Shown one piece after another: positions 6,525 through 13,304 of a stretch of 14,715 bases of DNA. Below the pieces are notes generated by a model. That model worked only from the letters and a program-made list of their open reading frames with translations. It did no database searches and had not been told where the DNA came from. The stretch is from Chloroflexota bacterium (GTDB lineage: Bacteria > Chloroflexota > Dehalococcoidia > Lucifugimonadales > UBA3495): assembly GCA_022561675.1 (NCBI GenBank), contig JADFQT010000023.1, positions 1 to 14,715 on the forward strand, in the 5' to 3' direction. Positions within the stretch are counted from its first letter, which is position 1, and each line of letters begins with the position of its first letter. A program made the position numbers and the translations under genes.

Positions 6525-7787
6525 TCAGCTGGTTATTTGCCACTCCCACAGCACGAAGGACCCCGGATCGATCTCCCAGGTCAGTGAGTGAATGGTAACG
6601 CCGCCGACTGTAGTGTCAACCTCTGTCGTGCCTATCACCGTGATTCCTGCTGACGGCCAGGTGTACTGGGTATTGCTGAACTCATTAAAGGTAAGCCAGG
6701 CATCGTTCCAATGCCCACCGGTGAAGGGCCCCTGAATCTTGAAGTTAACCTGATTAGTGGAATCGGGGGCGATTGTCAGCGCCGGGTCGAACGCCCAGTC
6801 CAGCCGCTGCCTCCCCTGGAACATGGTGGAGTTCGGATCGTCGCTAGTAATGCCCCAGGTGCTGCCCGGGGAATAGACAAACCCTGGCGGAAGCAGATCC
6901 CGCACCTGAGTAAGGTTAAGGGGCAGGGTGCCCTTGTTCTGGAAGGTGATGGTGTAATCTACCGTGATTGGGTTCAAACCCGTTACCGTTCCACCGGCCA
7001 CATCCCGCGTCTTGTCCAATGAAACCGCATATCCTGTGCATAAATCGTCCGCGGGCGACCCTACCTGTATTCGGGCGTCCAGGCCGGTACCGGTCTTTAT
7101 CTGCCCGGGGTCGGCCCAGGCCTCCGTGCAGTAATTCCCTTCGTTTAGGATGGCCTCGGCAACAAAGGATAGCTGCCGGAAATCCGCGGGAACACCGGGC
7201 GCGGCCGGTTGAAGGTTTATTTTCATTGGCGCCAGATTCCAGGTCAGCTTCTGACCCTGGATGGATGGATCGTTGAAAGTCACCAAATCCGTAGACCCGT
7301 CCACGTAGTCGAACCCTGGGGGAAGCGTGGCGTGGATCTTGTTCAGTCCTTCCGGCTCATCGTCTCGGTTGGTTATGGTGATGGTGAAGGTGAAGTATTC
7401 ATAAAAGGGGCCGGGTGGAGAGTAGTCCGCCGGGGGAGCCCAATCCGGTGTTACGGTAATGCTGGAAAATAGCCTGCGGCTGTCGTCCGCCGGGGGAGGA
7501 GGAGATAGCAGGCTGGGCAGATCGCAGATGGATACGTCTACGGGGTCGTCATTCAAATCAATGGTATAACCATTGCAAAGGGCGCCCTCCGTCACCAGAT
7601 AACCCCCAAACTGGTCGCCACCCAGCGCCGAATATTGGCGCTTCAGGATTTCGGTTTTTACCGTGGAGTCTTTGCTCAGGGTGCCCGAAAGAGAAAGGGC
7701 GCCGGTTATCATGGGTATTGATAGGGCCATGAAGGCGATAACCATGATCATCGCCACACCCTGCTGGCCTTTTAATAAGCTGGTCAT
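6525..7787 (-). CDS. PilX-like pilus-associated protein with DUF11-type repeats
   Basis: This 420-residue protein has a prepilin-like N-terminus (KGQQG then VAMIMVIAFMALSIPMITGAL), with a hydrophobic helix right after Gly10 but Met instead of Glu at mature position 5, as in PilX-type minor pilins. The rest is secreted beta-rich sequence with two DUF11-like domains, about 108-190 (FTFTITITNRDDE, then LPPGFDYVDGS) and about 250-350 (VDYTITFQNKGT, then LPPGFVYSPGS). DUF11 modules are found in bacterial and archaeal surface proteins. It ends with a third short beta segment (SLTWEIDPGSFVLWEWQ). Its ATG overlaps the stop of the preceding pseudopilin gene by 4 bases, so translation is probably coupled. 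It is the last gene of the operon and stops just before the shared palindrome. Likely role: a pilus-tip or adhesion-like minor component; this is inference. Confidence 0.75.
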   Translation of the reverse strand: MTSLLKGQQGVAMIMVIAFMALSIPMITGALSLSGTLSKDSTVKTEILKRQYSALGGDQFGGYLVTEGALCNGYTIDLNDDPVDVSICDLPSLLSPPPPADDSRRLFSSITVTPDWAPPADYSPPGPFYEYFTFTITITNRDDEPEGLNKIHATLPPGFDYVDGSTDLVTFNDPSIQGQKLTWNLAPMKINLQPAAPGVPADFRQLSFVAEAILNEGNYCTEAWADPGQIKTGTGLDARIQVGSPADDLCTGYAVSLDKTRDVAGGTVTGLNPITVDYTITFQNKGTLPLNLTQVRDLLPPGFVYSPGSTWGITSDDPNSTMFQGRQRLDWAFDPALTIAPDSTNQVNFKIQGPFTGGHWNDAWLTFNEFSNTQYTWPSAGITVIGTTEVDTTVGGVTIHSLTWEIDPGSFVLWEWQITS

Positions 7788-8308
7788 GATTGCAACACCC
7801 TTAAATAGGTTTGTAGGGTCAGGGTCGTCGTGCCGCCGTTTCCTGAATTGACCGTCAAGTCCAGGGTCAGGACCCGGCCGGACAAGGAGAACTCCGCCGA
7901 GACCACTCCTTTGGCTACTGGGGTAACGACGCCATCTTCATTGCGGGTCAGCGTGTCGCCGTCCAGGCTGTAGACGGAGGAACGGGACTGGAACACAGGA
8001 CTGCCCGGGACGGAGTTGTCCACGATTTCCGACCAGGAAAGGGTTACCGTAGGTTCATCCGGAGTTCCTCCGAAAACCACGGTTTCCGCGTTTAGCGCAT
8101 CCCCGGCGAACCAACTGCCGGTGTGCCGCAGGTCTTTAGTAGCCACTCGGTCAGCTTGCCAGTGCCGTTGAATGGAAAGCACCTGAAAAACGCTGGTGCC
8201 GATAAGTCCTACGCCCATGCTGAGAATGCTCAGGCCGACCGCTACCTCGAGCAGGGCAAACCCGCGGGGGCTCCGGGCTGATTGTCGAAAAATATCGCTT
8301 ATCCGCAA
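7784..8308 (-). CDS. Minor type IV pilin-like (pseudopilin) protein
   Basis: This 174-residue protein starts at a TTG (8306-8308) with GGAGG 5 bases upstream. It has a 16-residue basic leader ending in PRG, then the prepilin peptidase site G16|F17 and the helix FALLEVAVGLSILSMGVG with Glu at mature position 5. The rest is a beta-rich globular domain (about 60-174) of the GspH/PilV size class with no further recognisable motif. Family members are cleaved and N-methylated by PilD and join type IV pili or type II secretion pseudopili, often priming assembly. It lies 31 bases after the previous gene and overlaps the next by 4 bases. No PilD or assembly ATPase is in the window. Confidence 0.8.
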   Translation of the reverse strand: MRISDIFRQSARSPRGFALLEVAVGLSILSMGVGLIGTSVFQVLSIQRHWQADRVATKDLRHTGSWFAGDALNAETVVFGGTPDEPTVTLSWSEIVDNSVPGSPVFQSRSSVYSLDGDTLTRNEDGVVTPVAKGVVSAEFSLSGRVLTLDLTVNSGNGGTTTLTLQTYLRVLQS

Positions 8309-8339
8309 GGTGTCCTCCGGCAGGATGGAGTGATAAAGG

Positions 8340-9143
8340 TTAGTTGCTTATCGTGAAATCCGCCGTTACGTTAACCGTTTCTCCGTTGTTCAACCGGGCT
8401 TTGGCAGTTATGGTGTGCGGCCCGTTAGTTTCGGCGGAGGTATTCCAGGGATTGGCCGGGTCTGCGGGGTCCACGCCGGCGCTGCCCTCGAAGTCCCAGT
8501 GGATAAAGTTCTCCGTCTGTAGGGGTCCGAAACCGTCCATGAAGAACTCCACCTGATCGTCGATCAGCTGAGTCGGGTCATCCAAAAAAACGTACACGGT
8601 GCCGTCCAGCACGGCGTCGACCAGCACCGAAGGATTGGACCGGTCGGGGCTGGCGCTGTAGGCCAGCCGCATCCCGTCGGTGCGGTAGCGGGCGGTCTCC
8701 AGCAGCAGCACTTCCTTGCCGTGGTGGCTGATGGTTAAGGCGATCTTCTCCACCTCCGGATCGGTGTAGCCATCCAGATGGGTTACGTCGATGGTGACGG
8801 TATAGCCGGGAGGCAAAGCGATGGTGGGATAGGGTGTCTGGTCCGGCTCCCGATAGACCCGGTTAAAAATCGCTTCCATCTGATTCCGGGCGATGTTCTC
8901 GGCCTGCGACTGCTCCTCGGTCAACGCTCCCGCGATGTTGACGGTGCCCAGGCTGGAGAGCACGGCCACCCCCACCATGGAGAAGATCATCGATGCGACT
9001 ACCGTCTCCAGCAGGAAGGTCCCCCGGTTGTCCCGAATCGCCGCCCAGAACCCGCTCCAGCCGGGCCTCCCCAGGCGAGGGTGAAGGCCATGGCAGGAGG
9101 AATTATTTGGATTGAGGTTGTCTGAATCTACAGTGCGAAACAT
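8340..9143 (-). CDS. Prepilin-like protein with C-terminal Ig-like domain
   Basis: This 267-residue protein has the cleavage motif NRG|TFLLE (Gly41, Thr42, Glu46 at mature position 5) followed by the helix TVVASMIFSMVGVAVLSSL. The leader is unusually long (41 residues), but the ATG at 9141-9143 has a strong GGAGGA 10 bases upstream and no better in-frame start lies between. Residues 75-160 are the pilin-type alpha/beta part (AENIARNQMEAIFNRVY). Residues about 165-267 form an added beta domain: it holds VYVFLDDPTQLIDDQVEFFMDG and ends HTITAKARLNNGETVNVTAD, the pattern of Ig-like/bacterial PKD-like domains on cell-surface proteins. A pilin carrying an Ig-like tail suggests a minor pilin exposed at the pilus tip or surface. 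It is the second gene of the operon, 181 bases after the major pilin. Confidence 0.78.
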   Translation of the reverse strand: MFRTVDSDNLNPNNSSCHGLHPRLGRPGWSGFWAAIRDNRGTFLLETVVASMIFSMVGVAVLSSLGTVNIAGALTEEQSQAENIARNQMEAIFNRVYREPDQTPYPTIALPPGYTVTIDVTHLDGYTDPEVEKIALTISHHGKEVLLLETARYRTDGMRLAYSASPDRSNPSVLVDAVLDGTVYVFLDDPTQLIDDQVEFFMDGFGPLQTENFIHWDFEGSAGVDPADPANPWNTSAETNGPHTITAKARLNNGETVNVTADFTISN

Positions 9144-9162
9144 GGGCAGCGATTCCTCCTTG

Positions 9163-9198
9163 TGAAGGGATGGGTCCCGGTCAAGAGATGGGTCCCGG
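9163..9198. repeat. Two-copy 18-bp tandem direct repeat
   Basis: GATGGGTCCCGG occurs at 9169-9180 and 9187-9198, and the surrounding bases extend the similarity to an 18-base unit. It lies just upstream of the Ig-tailed pilin ribosome-binding site in the operon spacer. Function unknown; it could be an operator or a slippage product. Confidence 0.6.
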
Positions 9199-9223
9199 AA
9201 CTTCCTGGTGGCCCTGATGTAAG

Positions 9224-9261
9224 TTGGCCCGGCAACACCTGTTCAGGGTTTGCCGGGCCAA
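9224..9261 (-). terminator. Hairpin between major pilin and minor pilin genes (attenuator or mRNA stabiliser)
   Basis: TTGGCCCGGCAA (9224-9235) and its exact complement (9250-9261) form a 12-bp GC-rich stem with a 14-base loop, 63 bases after the major pilin stop. Only a weak U-stretch follows on the transcript, so it probably causes partial termination or protects the pilin mRNA 3' end. Either would yield more major pilin than minor pilins. Confidence 0.6.
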
Positions 9262-9324
9262 ACACGCTAGGTGAGGCCCCAATCGGAGGAGGTCGACGGG
9301 ACCTCAACCAAAGGGATTACTTGC

Positions 9325-9738
9325 TTAACAGGTCAAGCCACCGCCCTGTTCACCCTGAGTGACTATCTGGCCGTTGGCATCGTAGCAGTACAGGTAAACA
9401 GTCACTGGATTTTGCAGGTAGGCGCCCAACGGCTGCTCACTATTGGTTACGGCAGTAGGAACGCTAGTCCAGTCTTGAATTGCAGCCGATCCGCTGGAAG
9501 AAGCTGGGACGGTGTTTACCGCGGATTCAGCCATCATAGCGTTCATGGCGGTCTGGACCGATTCCCACTCCGCGGACTTGGCCCCATCCTCGCCGGTGCC
9601 GATGAACTTGCCGATGTTGGGGACGATGACCGCGGCCAATACGGCGATGATGCCGACCACCACGATCATCTCAATCAGGGTAAAGCCCTTCTGGCCTCCA
9701 GTAATCCGTGACGCCAATTTCTTTAGCGAGCCAGCCAT
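9325..9738 (-). CDS. Major type IV pilin-like protein
   Basis: This 137-residue protein carries the classic class III signal: a basic leader (KKLASRITGGQKG, Gly18) cut before Phe19, then FTLIEMIVVVGIIAVLAAVI with Glu at mature position 5. It matches PilA/GspG-type N-termini and would be processed and N-methylated by PilD. The rest is short, with Ser/Ala-rich and variable sequence, and ends with two cysteines (Cys118 and Cys137) that could form the disulfide-closed D-loop typical of type IV pilins. The ATG has GGAGG about 9 bases upstream. It is the first gene of the operon and is followed by a strong hairpin, fitting the most abundant subunit. T2SS GspG or a generic prepilin remains possible because no assembly genes are in view. 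Confidence 0.85.
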   Translation of the reverse strand: MAGSLKKLASRITGGQKGFTLIEMIVVVGIIAVLAAVIVPNIGKFIGTGEDGAKSAEWESVQTAMNAMMAESAVNTVPASSSGSAAIQDWTSVPTAVTNSEQPLGAYLQNPVTVYLYCYDANGQIVTQGEQGGGLTC

Positions 9739-10048
9739 AATCTAATCCTCCAAATGTTTTTTTCTTCGGGCGTTGCCGCCTCGAATAAGGTATAAACTAT
9801 TTTTATCAGGCAAGGCTCACAGACATATCGCTGCGGGATGGGGGCAAGTCACATTGCAGTCACAGACCCACAGTGGACTCAGGGTCTTATACGGCTGGCG
9901 GACGGGGAGGCTTGGGCGAAGGGCGGGTTTTGGCTTGAGGCGTGGCGGAGATTTGCTGTATAGTTCAAGGCCGGGCAATTTACGTCATAGCGGCGTGTCG
10001 CTGGCAAGCCGCCGTCGCTAATTCCAGATGCAAGAGGGAGGCGGGTAG
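9739..10048. other. Divergent promoter region between pilin operon and small plus-strand gene
   Basis: This 310-base stretch separates the pilin operon (minus) from the small gene at 10049 (plus). The pilin side has the GGAGG ribosome-binding site and an A/T-rich tract (9786-9806) where its promoter probably lies, though I cannot pick a clear -35/-10 pair. A plus-strand promoter is listed separately. No open frame here looks like protein. Confidence 0.5.
9935..9964 (+). promoter_or_regulatory. Sigma70-like promoter for the small CxxC protein
   Basis: TTGAGG (9935-9940) and TATAGT (9959-9964) are separated by 18 bases, and the gene they would serve starts at 10049 with GGGAGG upstream. Confidence 0.5.
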
Positions 10049-10240
10049 ATGGCAGGTGTCAAAGAGACCTTCGAGATTGAACTTAATCCAGAGCAGATGG
10101 CCTTTATCCAGTCGGCCAGGGAGAAGTATGAAATAGCCAGCCAGGACAAAGTGGTCCGAATAATCATGGACTATATTCAGACCAATCCGGGCATCCATGA
10201 CACTGTGTTCACAGAGACTCGCTGCCTGCGTTGCGAGTAG
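10049..10240 (+). CDS. Small conserved-looking protein, ribbon-helix-helix-like with C-terminal CxxC
   Basis: This 63-residue ORF begins at an ATG with GGGAGG 8 bases upstream and has its own promoter. The N-terminus (KETFEIELNPEQMAFIQ) reads as a beta strand leading into a helix, followed by a second helix (DKVVRIIMDYIQ). This is the order seen in ribbon-helix-helix DNA-binding proteins such as Arc/CopG, which use the strand for base contacts. The C-terminus ends TRCLRCE, a CxxC pair that could bind zinc, iron or a second subunit. I do not recognise a specific family. It is divergent from the pilin operon, so a role in controlling it is possible but unproven. Coding potential looks real from the ribosome-binding site and composition. 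Confidence 0.6.
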   Translation: MAGVKETFEIELNPEQMAFIQSAREKYEIASQDKVVRIIMDYIQTNPGIHDTVFTETRCLRCE

Positions 10241-10288
10241 AATCTAACTTACTGAACCTTGACGAAAGTTCTAAACTTGTAGGATCCA

Positions 10289-10334
10289 AATTCCCCTACA
10301 CCCCCCTTTTTAAGAAGGGGACTGAGGGGGATTT
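10289..10334. repeat. Purine/pyrimidine-rich palindromic mini-repeat
   Basis: ATTCCCCT and AGGGGGAT flank an inner CCCCTT/AAGGGG stem (10303-10308 and 10315-10320), giving an imperfect 46-base palindrome. It resembles a second element at 14357-14413. Such C-run/G-run repeats are scattered between genes in several environmental bacteria; here it may also terminate the small plus-strand gene. Confidence 0.5.
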
Positions 10335-10423
10335 TCCCAAAATGTGGCTCCTCCGACTGTGTTTAGCTTTAAATTCAAGGCTCAAAAAATATGGGTTGGA
10401 AGCCGGAGGGCGCCGGCCGATGG

Positions 10424-10855
10424 CTAGCTGCCGTTAATGTGCTTTATGGCCTCCAGGGCCAGGTAGTAGCCGTATACCCCAAAGCCGTAGACCGAGCCTT
10501 TGGATACCGGCTGGATGTTTGAGACCGTGCCTCGGGATGTGGGGTTGGAGGCGTGGACCTCTATCACCGGGAAGTTCACCTGAGCGATGGCCGCCCGCAG
10601 GGTGCCGGTGCCGGTAGTATAACCTGCCGGGTTGATCAGCGCGGCGTCGATACCCCTTTCATGGGCATCGTACAAGGCGTTGACCACCTCCCCTTCAATA
10701 TTTGAATGGAAAAACTCCACGTCTAACCCCAAACCCTCGGCGTATCCGTTAACCTGTTCGTTAATCTCCTCCAGAGTATCGGGTCCAAAGATTTCGACCT
10801 GGGCCTTACCTCGCATGTTCATGCCCGCGCCTTGGATTACTAGAACTTTGGTCAT
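10424..10855 (-). CDS. Type II dehydroquinase-fold protein lacking catalytic residues
   Basis: This 143-residue protein follows the AroQ (type II 3-dehydroquinate dehydratase) sequence from end to end and has the family's normal length: VLVIQGAGMNM, EIFGPDTLEEI, FFHSNIEGEVV, ALINPAGYT, FPVIEVHASN and VYGFGVYGYYLALEAI all align. However, by alignment to the M. tuberculosis enzyme, the catalytic Arg19 is Ala18, the catalytic Tyr24 is Phe23, Asn12 is Gly11, the His81 equivalent is Thr, and the Arg112 equivalent is Ser. The EVH glutamate and histidine and the INP asparagine remain. It is therefore unlikely to dehydrate 3-dehydroquinate; a repurposed binding protein or a different enzyme is more likely. 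The ATG has GGAGGA 7 bases upstream. It sits 54 bases after the protoglobin gene on the same strand, with no shikimate genes nearby. Confidence 0.8.
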   Translation of the reverse strand: MTKVLVIQGAGMNMRGKAQVEIFGPDTLEEINEQVNGYAEGLGLDVEFFHSNIEGEVVNALYDAHERGIDAALINPAGYTTGTGTLRAAIAQVNFPVIEVHASNPTSRGTVSNIQPVSKGSVYGFGVYGYYLALEAIKHINGS

Positions 10856-10909
10856 TGCTTACTCCTCCTTAAAATAAGCCGGGGAGTCAATCGACTACCA
10901 CCGGACGGA

Positions 10910-11467
10910 TCAGGCTTCTTGTTGCGACCTTGGCTGAATCGGGACTTCGTCGACGTAGCCGGCCAGTAGGATATCCAGCTGCACCATCAGCAGCTTGCTC
11001 CAAGCCAAGGATGCCATCATGGCCTTTTGGGGGTCGTCCATCTCCTGAAACAGCAGTTGAGCAATAGCGGTCTGGACGAAGGATATGGTTCCGACCATAA
11101 ACCGGCTGGGCACGGAGCCCAGATGGGCCCGATGGCTGGGAGGGTGGCTGTGGACCAGGGCGGCGGTCAGGAGAAACACCGGGAAATCCCCATCTACCTG
11201 GTACTGGATGGTGTTCTCCAGCCAGCGTTTCAGGCTGTGTTTGCGGCGGGTGATCCGGTCCTGGTCCACCTCGCCGTCCTCGCGAAGAAAAAATTTACGG
11301 GTTTCCGGGAAAAGCAGGAAGTGGTCGTAAATCGCGGCGGTCAGAGCCTCGGCATGGGGCACGAGCACCGCGGCGGTGGACTGGATCAGTTCCAGTTCGG
11401 TTTGGGTCAGGCCGACGAACTCCGCCATCTGTTTCATGCGTGCGGCCCAATCGACAATCCCTTGCAT
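10910..11467 (-). CDS. Protoglobin-family single-domain haem protein
   Basis: This 185-residue protein consists of one protoglobin-type globin domain with no attached signalling domain. Recognisable parts are FVGLTQTELELIQ (17-29), the B-C helix region LTAAIYDHFLLFPETRKFF (42-60), and the F-helix segment HRAHLGSVPSRFMVGTISFVQ, where His115 in AHLG is the probable proximal haem ligand. Protoglobins and globin-coupled sensors bind O2, CO or NO; isolated domains are known in archaea and bacteria. Start: ATG at 11465-11467 with GGGAG about 10 bases upstream. It probably forms an operon with the dehydroquinase-fold gene downstream. A gas-sensing or NO-handling role is inferred from the family; what it signals to is not visible. 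Confidence 0.85.
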   Translation of the reverse strand: MQGIVDWAARMKQMAEFVGLTQTELELIQSTAAVLVPHAEALTAAIYDHFLLFPETRKFFLREDGEVDQDRITRRKHSLKRWLENTIQYQVDGDFPVFLLTAALVHSHPPSHRAHLGSVPSRFMVGTISFVQTAIAQLLFQEMDDPQKAMMASLAWSKLLMVQLDILLAGYVDEVPIQPRSQQEA

Positions 11468-11649
11468 TTATTTTGTCTCCCTGGCCCAACTCCAAAGGCT
11501 TAACGGCCCGCTGTTAGGTCCGGTTTAACCTGTCGGGAGCCTGCGGCTCCCCGGCGTAGCCCGCCTAATGAAACGCCGGCACCCAACAGAATATAACGGC
11601 TTGGGCTCCAGAGGCAAGGAACCGAAGGCTCGGTCGCATCCTGAGCTGT
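11468..11649. other. Spacer with GC hairpin between protoglobin and MFS genes
   Basis: GGGAGCC (11535-11541) and GGCTCCC (11545-11551) form a perfect 7-bp stem with a TGC loop about 100 bases after the MFS stop. No T-run follows on the minus strand, so termination would be weak. The spacer otherwise holds only the protoglobin leader. Confidence 0.4.
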
Positions 11650-12909
11650 TCAGCTTCGTAGAGAGGGCCGTCTCTGCGCGGTGGTGGGCGACCGGACCAG
11701 GGGAGTCAAGACCAGGGCTGGGATCAACAGCGCCAAACCGGCCAGGGCGTTTATGGATATGGCCCATTGGGAACTGACTCTGGCCGCCAGCAAGCCCATT
11801 TCCAACCCGCCCAGCGGGGTTCCCACACCGATGCAAAAGCTCATCAATCCTACCATGCGGCCTCGGAGCTCTGCCGGAGCCGAAAGCAGGGTTATGGAGC
11901 TTTGCATGGTTCCGAAGCCGGCTTGTCCCATGCCCCCGATAGTCAGCAGAGCGAAGGTCAGGCCGTACCAGGGAGACCGGGACCAAAGGATGGCTATGAT
12001 CAGCACCAGGATAGAACCGATAACAAACACCCGGCCGTGGTATCGCAGGTTCCGGCTACTGGCCATCAGCGCGGCGCCGACCAGCTGTCCCAGGCCCTCC
12101 GCCGCTACCAGCACGCCAATCAAGGTTTCACCGACGCCAAGGTTGTTTTCCCCGATGGCCGGGATCAACTGCTGCGCCGGAAAGGCCAGCGCGTTCATGA
12201 TAATGGTGACGTAAAGCATCCCGAGCAGCAAGGGATTGCCCAGGGCGTAGCGAAGGCTGACCCACATGCTCCGAAAGACGGGCTCGCGCTGCGCCGGAGC
12301 CTGGCGGGGCGGAACCCTGACTCTGGTGAGGAACCCAAGAGCGGCCAGATGAACCACTACCACAAAGGTGTAGGCTGCCGGGAAGCCTAGCGTCTCCACC
12401 AGGAGGCCCGCCAGGAAGGGACCGGCTATTTTGCCGGTGGTGTTCCCGATCTGGTCCAGGGACAGAGCGTTCACCACCCGGCCCTCCCCTACAATGTCCA
12501 ATATGGATGTGCGCCGGGAGGGATCCTCCAGTGCTTTGGTCACGCCCTGCATTACCAGAGCCAGGTAGAGCTGCCACGGTTGTACCAGGTCGGCGAGGAT
12601 CAGCATCAGGACAATTGCGGAAATCACGACGTTGGAAAACTGGGCCAGCACCATAACCCGCTGCCGGTTGAAGCGGTCGGCGACGGTCCCAAATATCAGG
12701 GAAAGCACCGGGCGAGGCAGGTTGTTGAATACCAGCACCAGAAGTAGCTGGAAGGGAGATCCAGTGGTTTGAAAGATAAGCAGGCTGAGCACCAGCATCT
12801 CCGTCCGACGAGAAATCTCGTGGAGGCTGCCCGCGTACCAGATGGCTCGAAATGCCCGATTTTGCAGTACGGCGAAAACCGGAATAGGGCTGCCGGGCGG
12901 TCGGCGCAA
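11650..12909 (-). CDS. Major facilitator superfamily exporter (DHA3/EntS-like)
   Basis: This 419-residue inner-membrane protein shows about 12 hydrophobic segments and the MFS loop motif GTVADRFNRQRVMV between helices 2 and 3. The N-terminus (FAVLQNRAFRAIWYAGSLHEISRRTEM) and the helix 5 region (DIVGEGRVVNALSLDQIGNTTGKIAGPFLAG) are typical of the EntS/macrolide-efflux-like DHA3 branch, which exports siderophores, drugs or other small molecules by proton antiport. The frame starts at TTG (12907-12909) with a short AAGGA upstream; no closer ATG gives a full N-terminus. The substrate cannot be predicted. It stands alone on the minus strand, about 180 bases before the protoglobin gene, so it could share a transcript with it. 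Confidence 0.82.
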   Translation of the reverse strand: MRRPPGSPIPVFAVLQNRAFRAIWYAGSLHEISRRTEMLVLSLLIFQTTGSPFQLLLVLVFNNLPRPVLSLIFGTVADRFNRQRVMVLAQFSNVVISAIVLMLILADLVQPWQLYLALVMQGVTKALEDPSRRTSILDIVGEGRVVNALSLDQIGNTTGKIAGPFLAGLLVETLGFPAAYTFVVVVHLAALGFLTRVRVPPRQAPAQREPVFRSMWVSLRYALGNPLLLGMLYVTIIMNALAFPAQQLIPAIGENNLGVGETLIGVLVAAEGLGQLVGAALMASSRNLRYHGRVFVIGSILVLIIAILWSRSPWYGLTFALLTIGGMGQAGFGTMQSSITLLSAPAELRGRMVGLMSFCIGVGTPLGGLEMGLLAARVSSQWAISINALAGLALLIPALVLTPLVRSPTTAQRRPSLRS

Positions 12910-13304
12910 AAAAAATCCTTTTCGGAGCGGCGAGTGGGGCGAAGGCCTATTCTACCCTAATCAAGGCGGGTTGGTTCGCCAGAGGCGAGAGGTTTTCATC
13001 AGATGGGTACAATCGGGGAGAGACAGCGCCGGGGATTTCCCGGACGATGATTACTGGAAGGTGTTTAAGCCGTAATAGACCAGGTTCTGGACCATCAAAT
13101 CAAGAGCAGATACCTGCCACAGCCCCACGAGATCAAGTCTGGTATGCCCACGGTGTGGTTGCTGGAGGGGTGACCGCGAACACTGCGCCTATCATCCCGA
13201 TGGTGATGAACTTTGCCAGTCTAAAGGAGTTCCATTCCAAGTAAAGGTCGCGCTCGGTTAATTATCTCCAGCAGGGGAGAAGGGCGCTATAACCTACGAG
13301 GATC
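12910..13304. other. Intergenic stretch between the MFS and methyltransferase genes
   Basis: This 395-base stretch has no convincing gene. Several short open frames cross it, including a minus-strand one (13133-13240) starting at TTG that would encode a 35-residue peptide with one hydrophobic segment (FITIGMIGAVFAVTPPATTP) but with no good ribosome-binding site. A plus-strand frame ending DFPDDDYWKVFKP before two stops also looks protein-like, suggesting decayed coding remnants. The MFS leader lies at the low end. Confidence 0.4.

Noticed and set aside
10289..10334. CRISPR or insertion-sequence end
   Set aside because: There is no repeat-spacer periodicity, no transposase and no visible target duplication; it is a simple nested palindrome.
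11525..11986. 153-residue minus-strand open frame overlapping the MFS gene
   Set aside because: It is a shifted-frame shadow of the MFS transporter, rich in Arg/Gly/Pro with no motif.
13047..13244. 65-residue plus-strand open frame in the MFS-methyltransferase gap
   Set aside because: No ribosome-binding site and no recognisable family; all frames in this stretch are open by chance to a similar degree.
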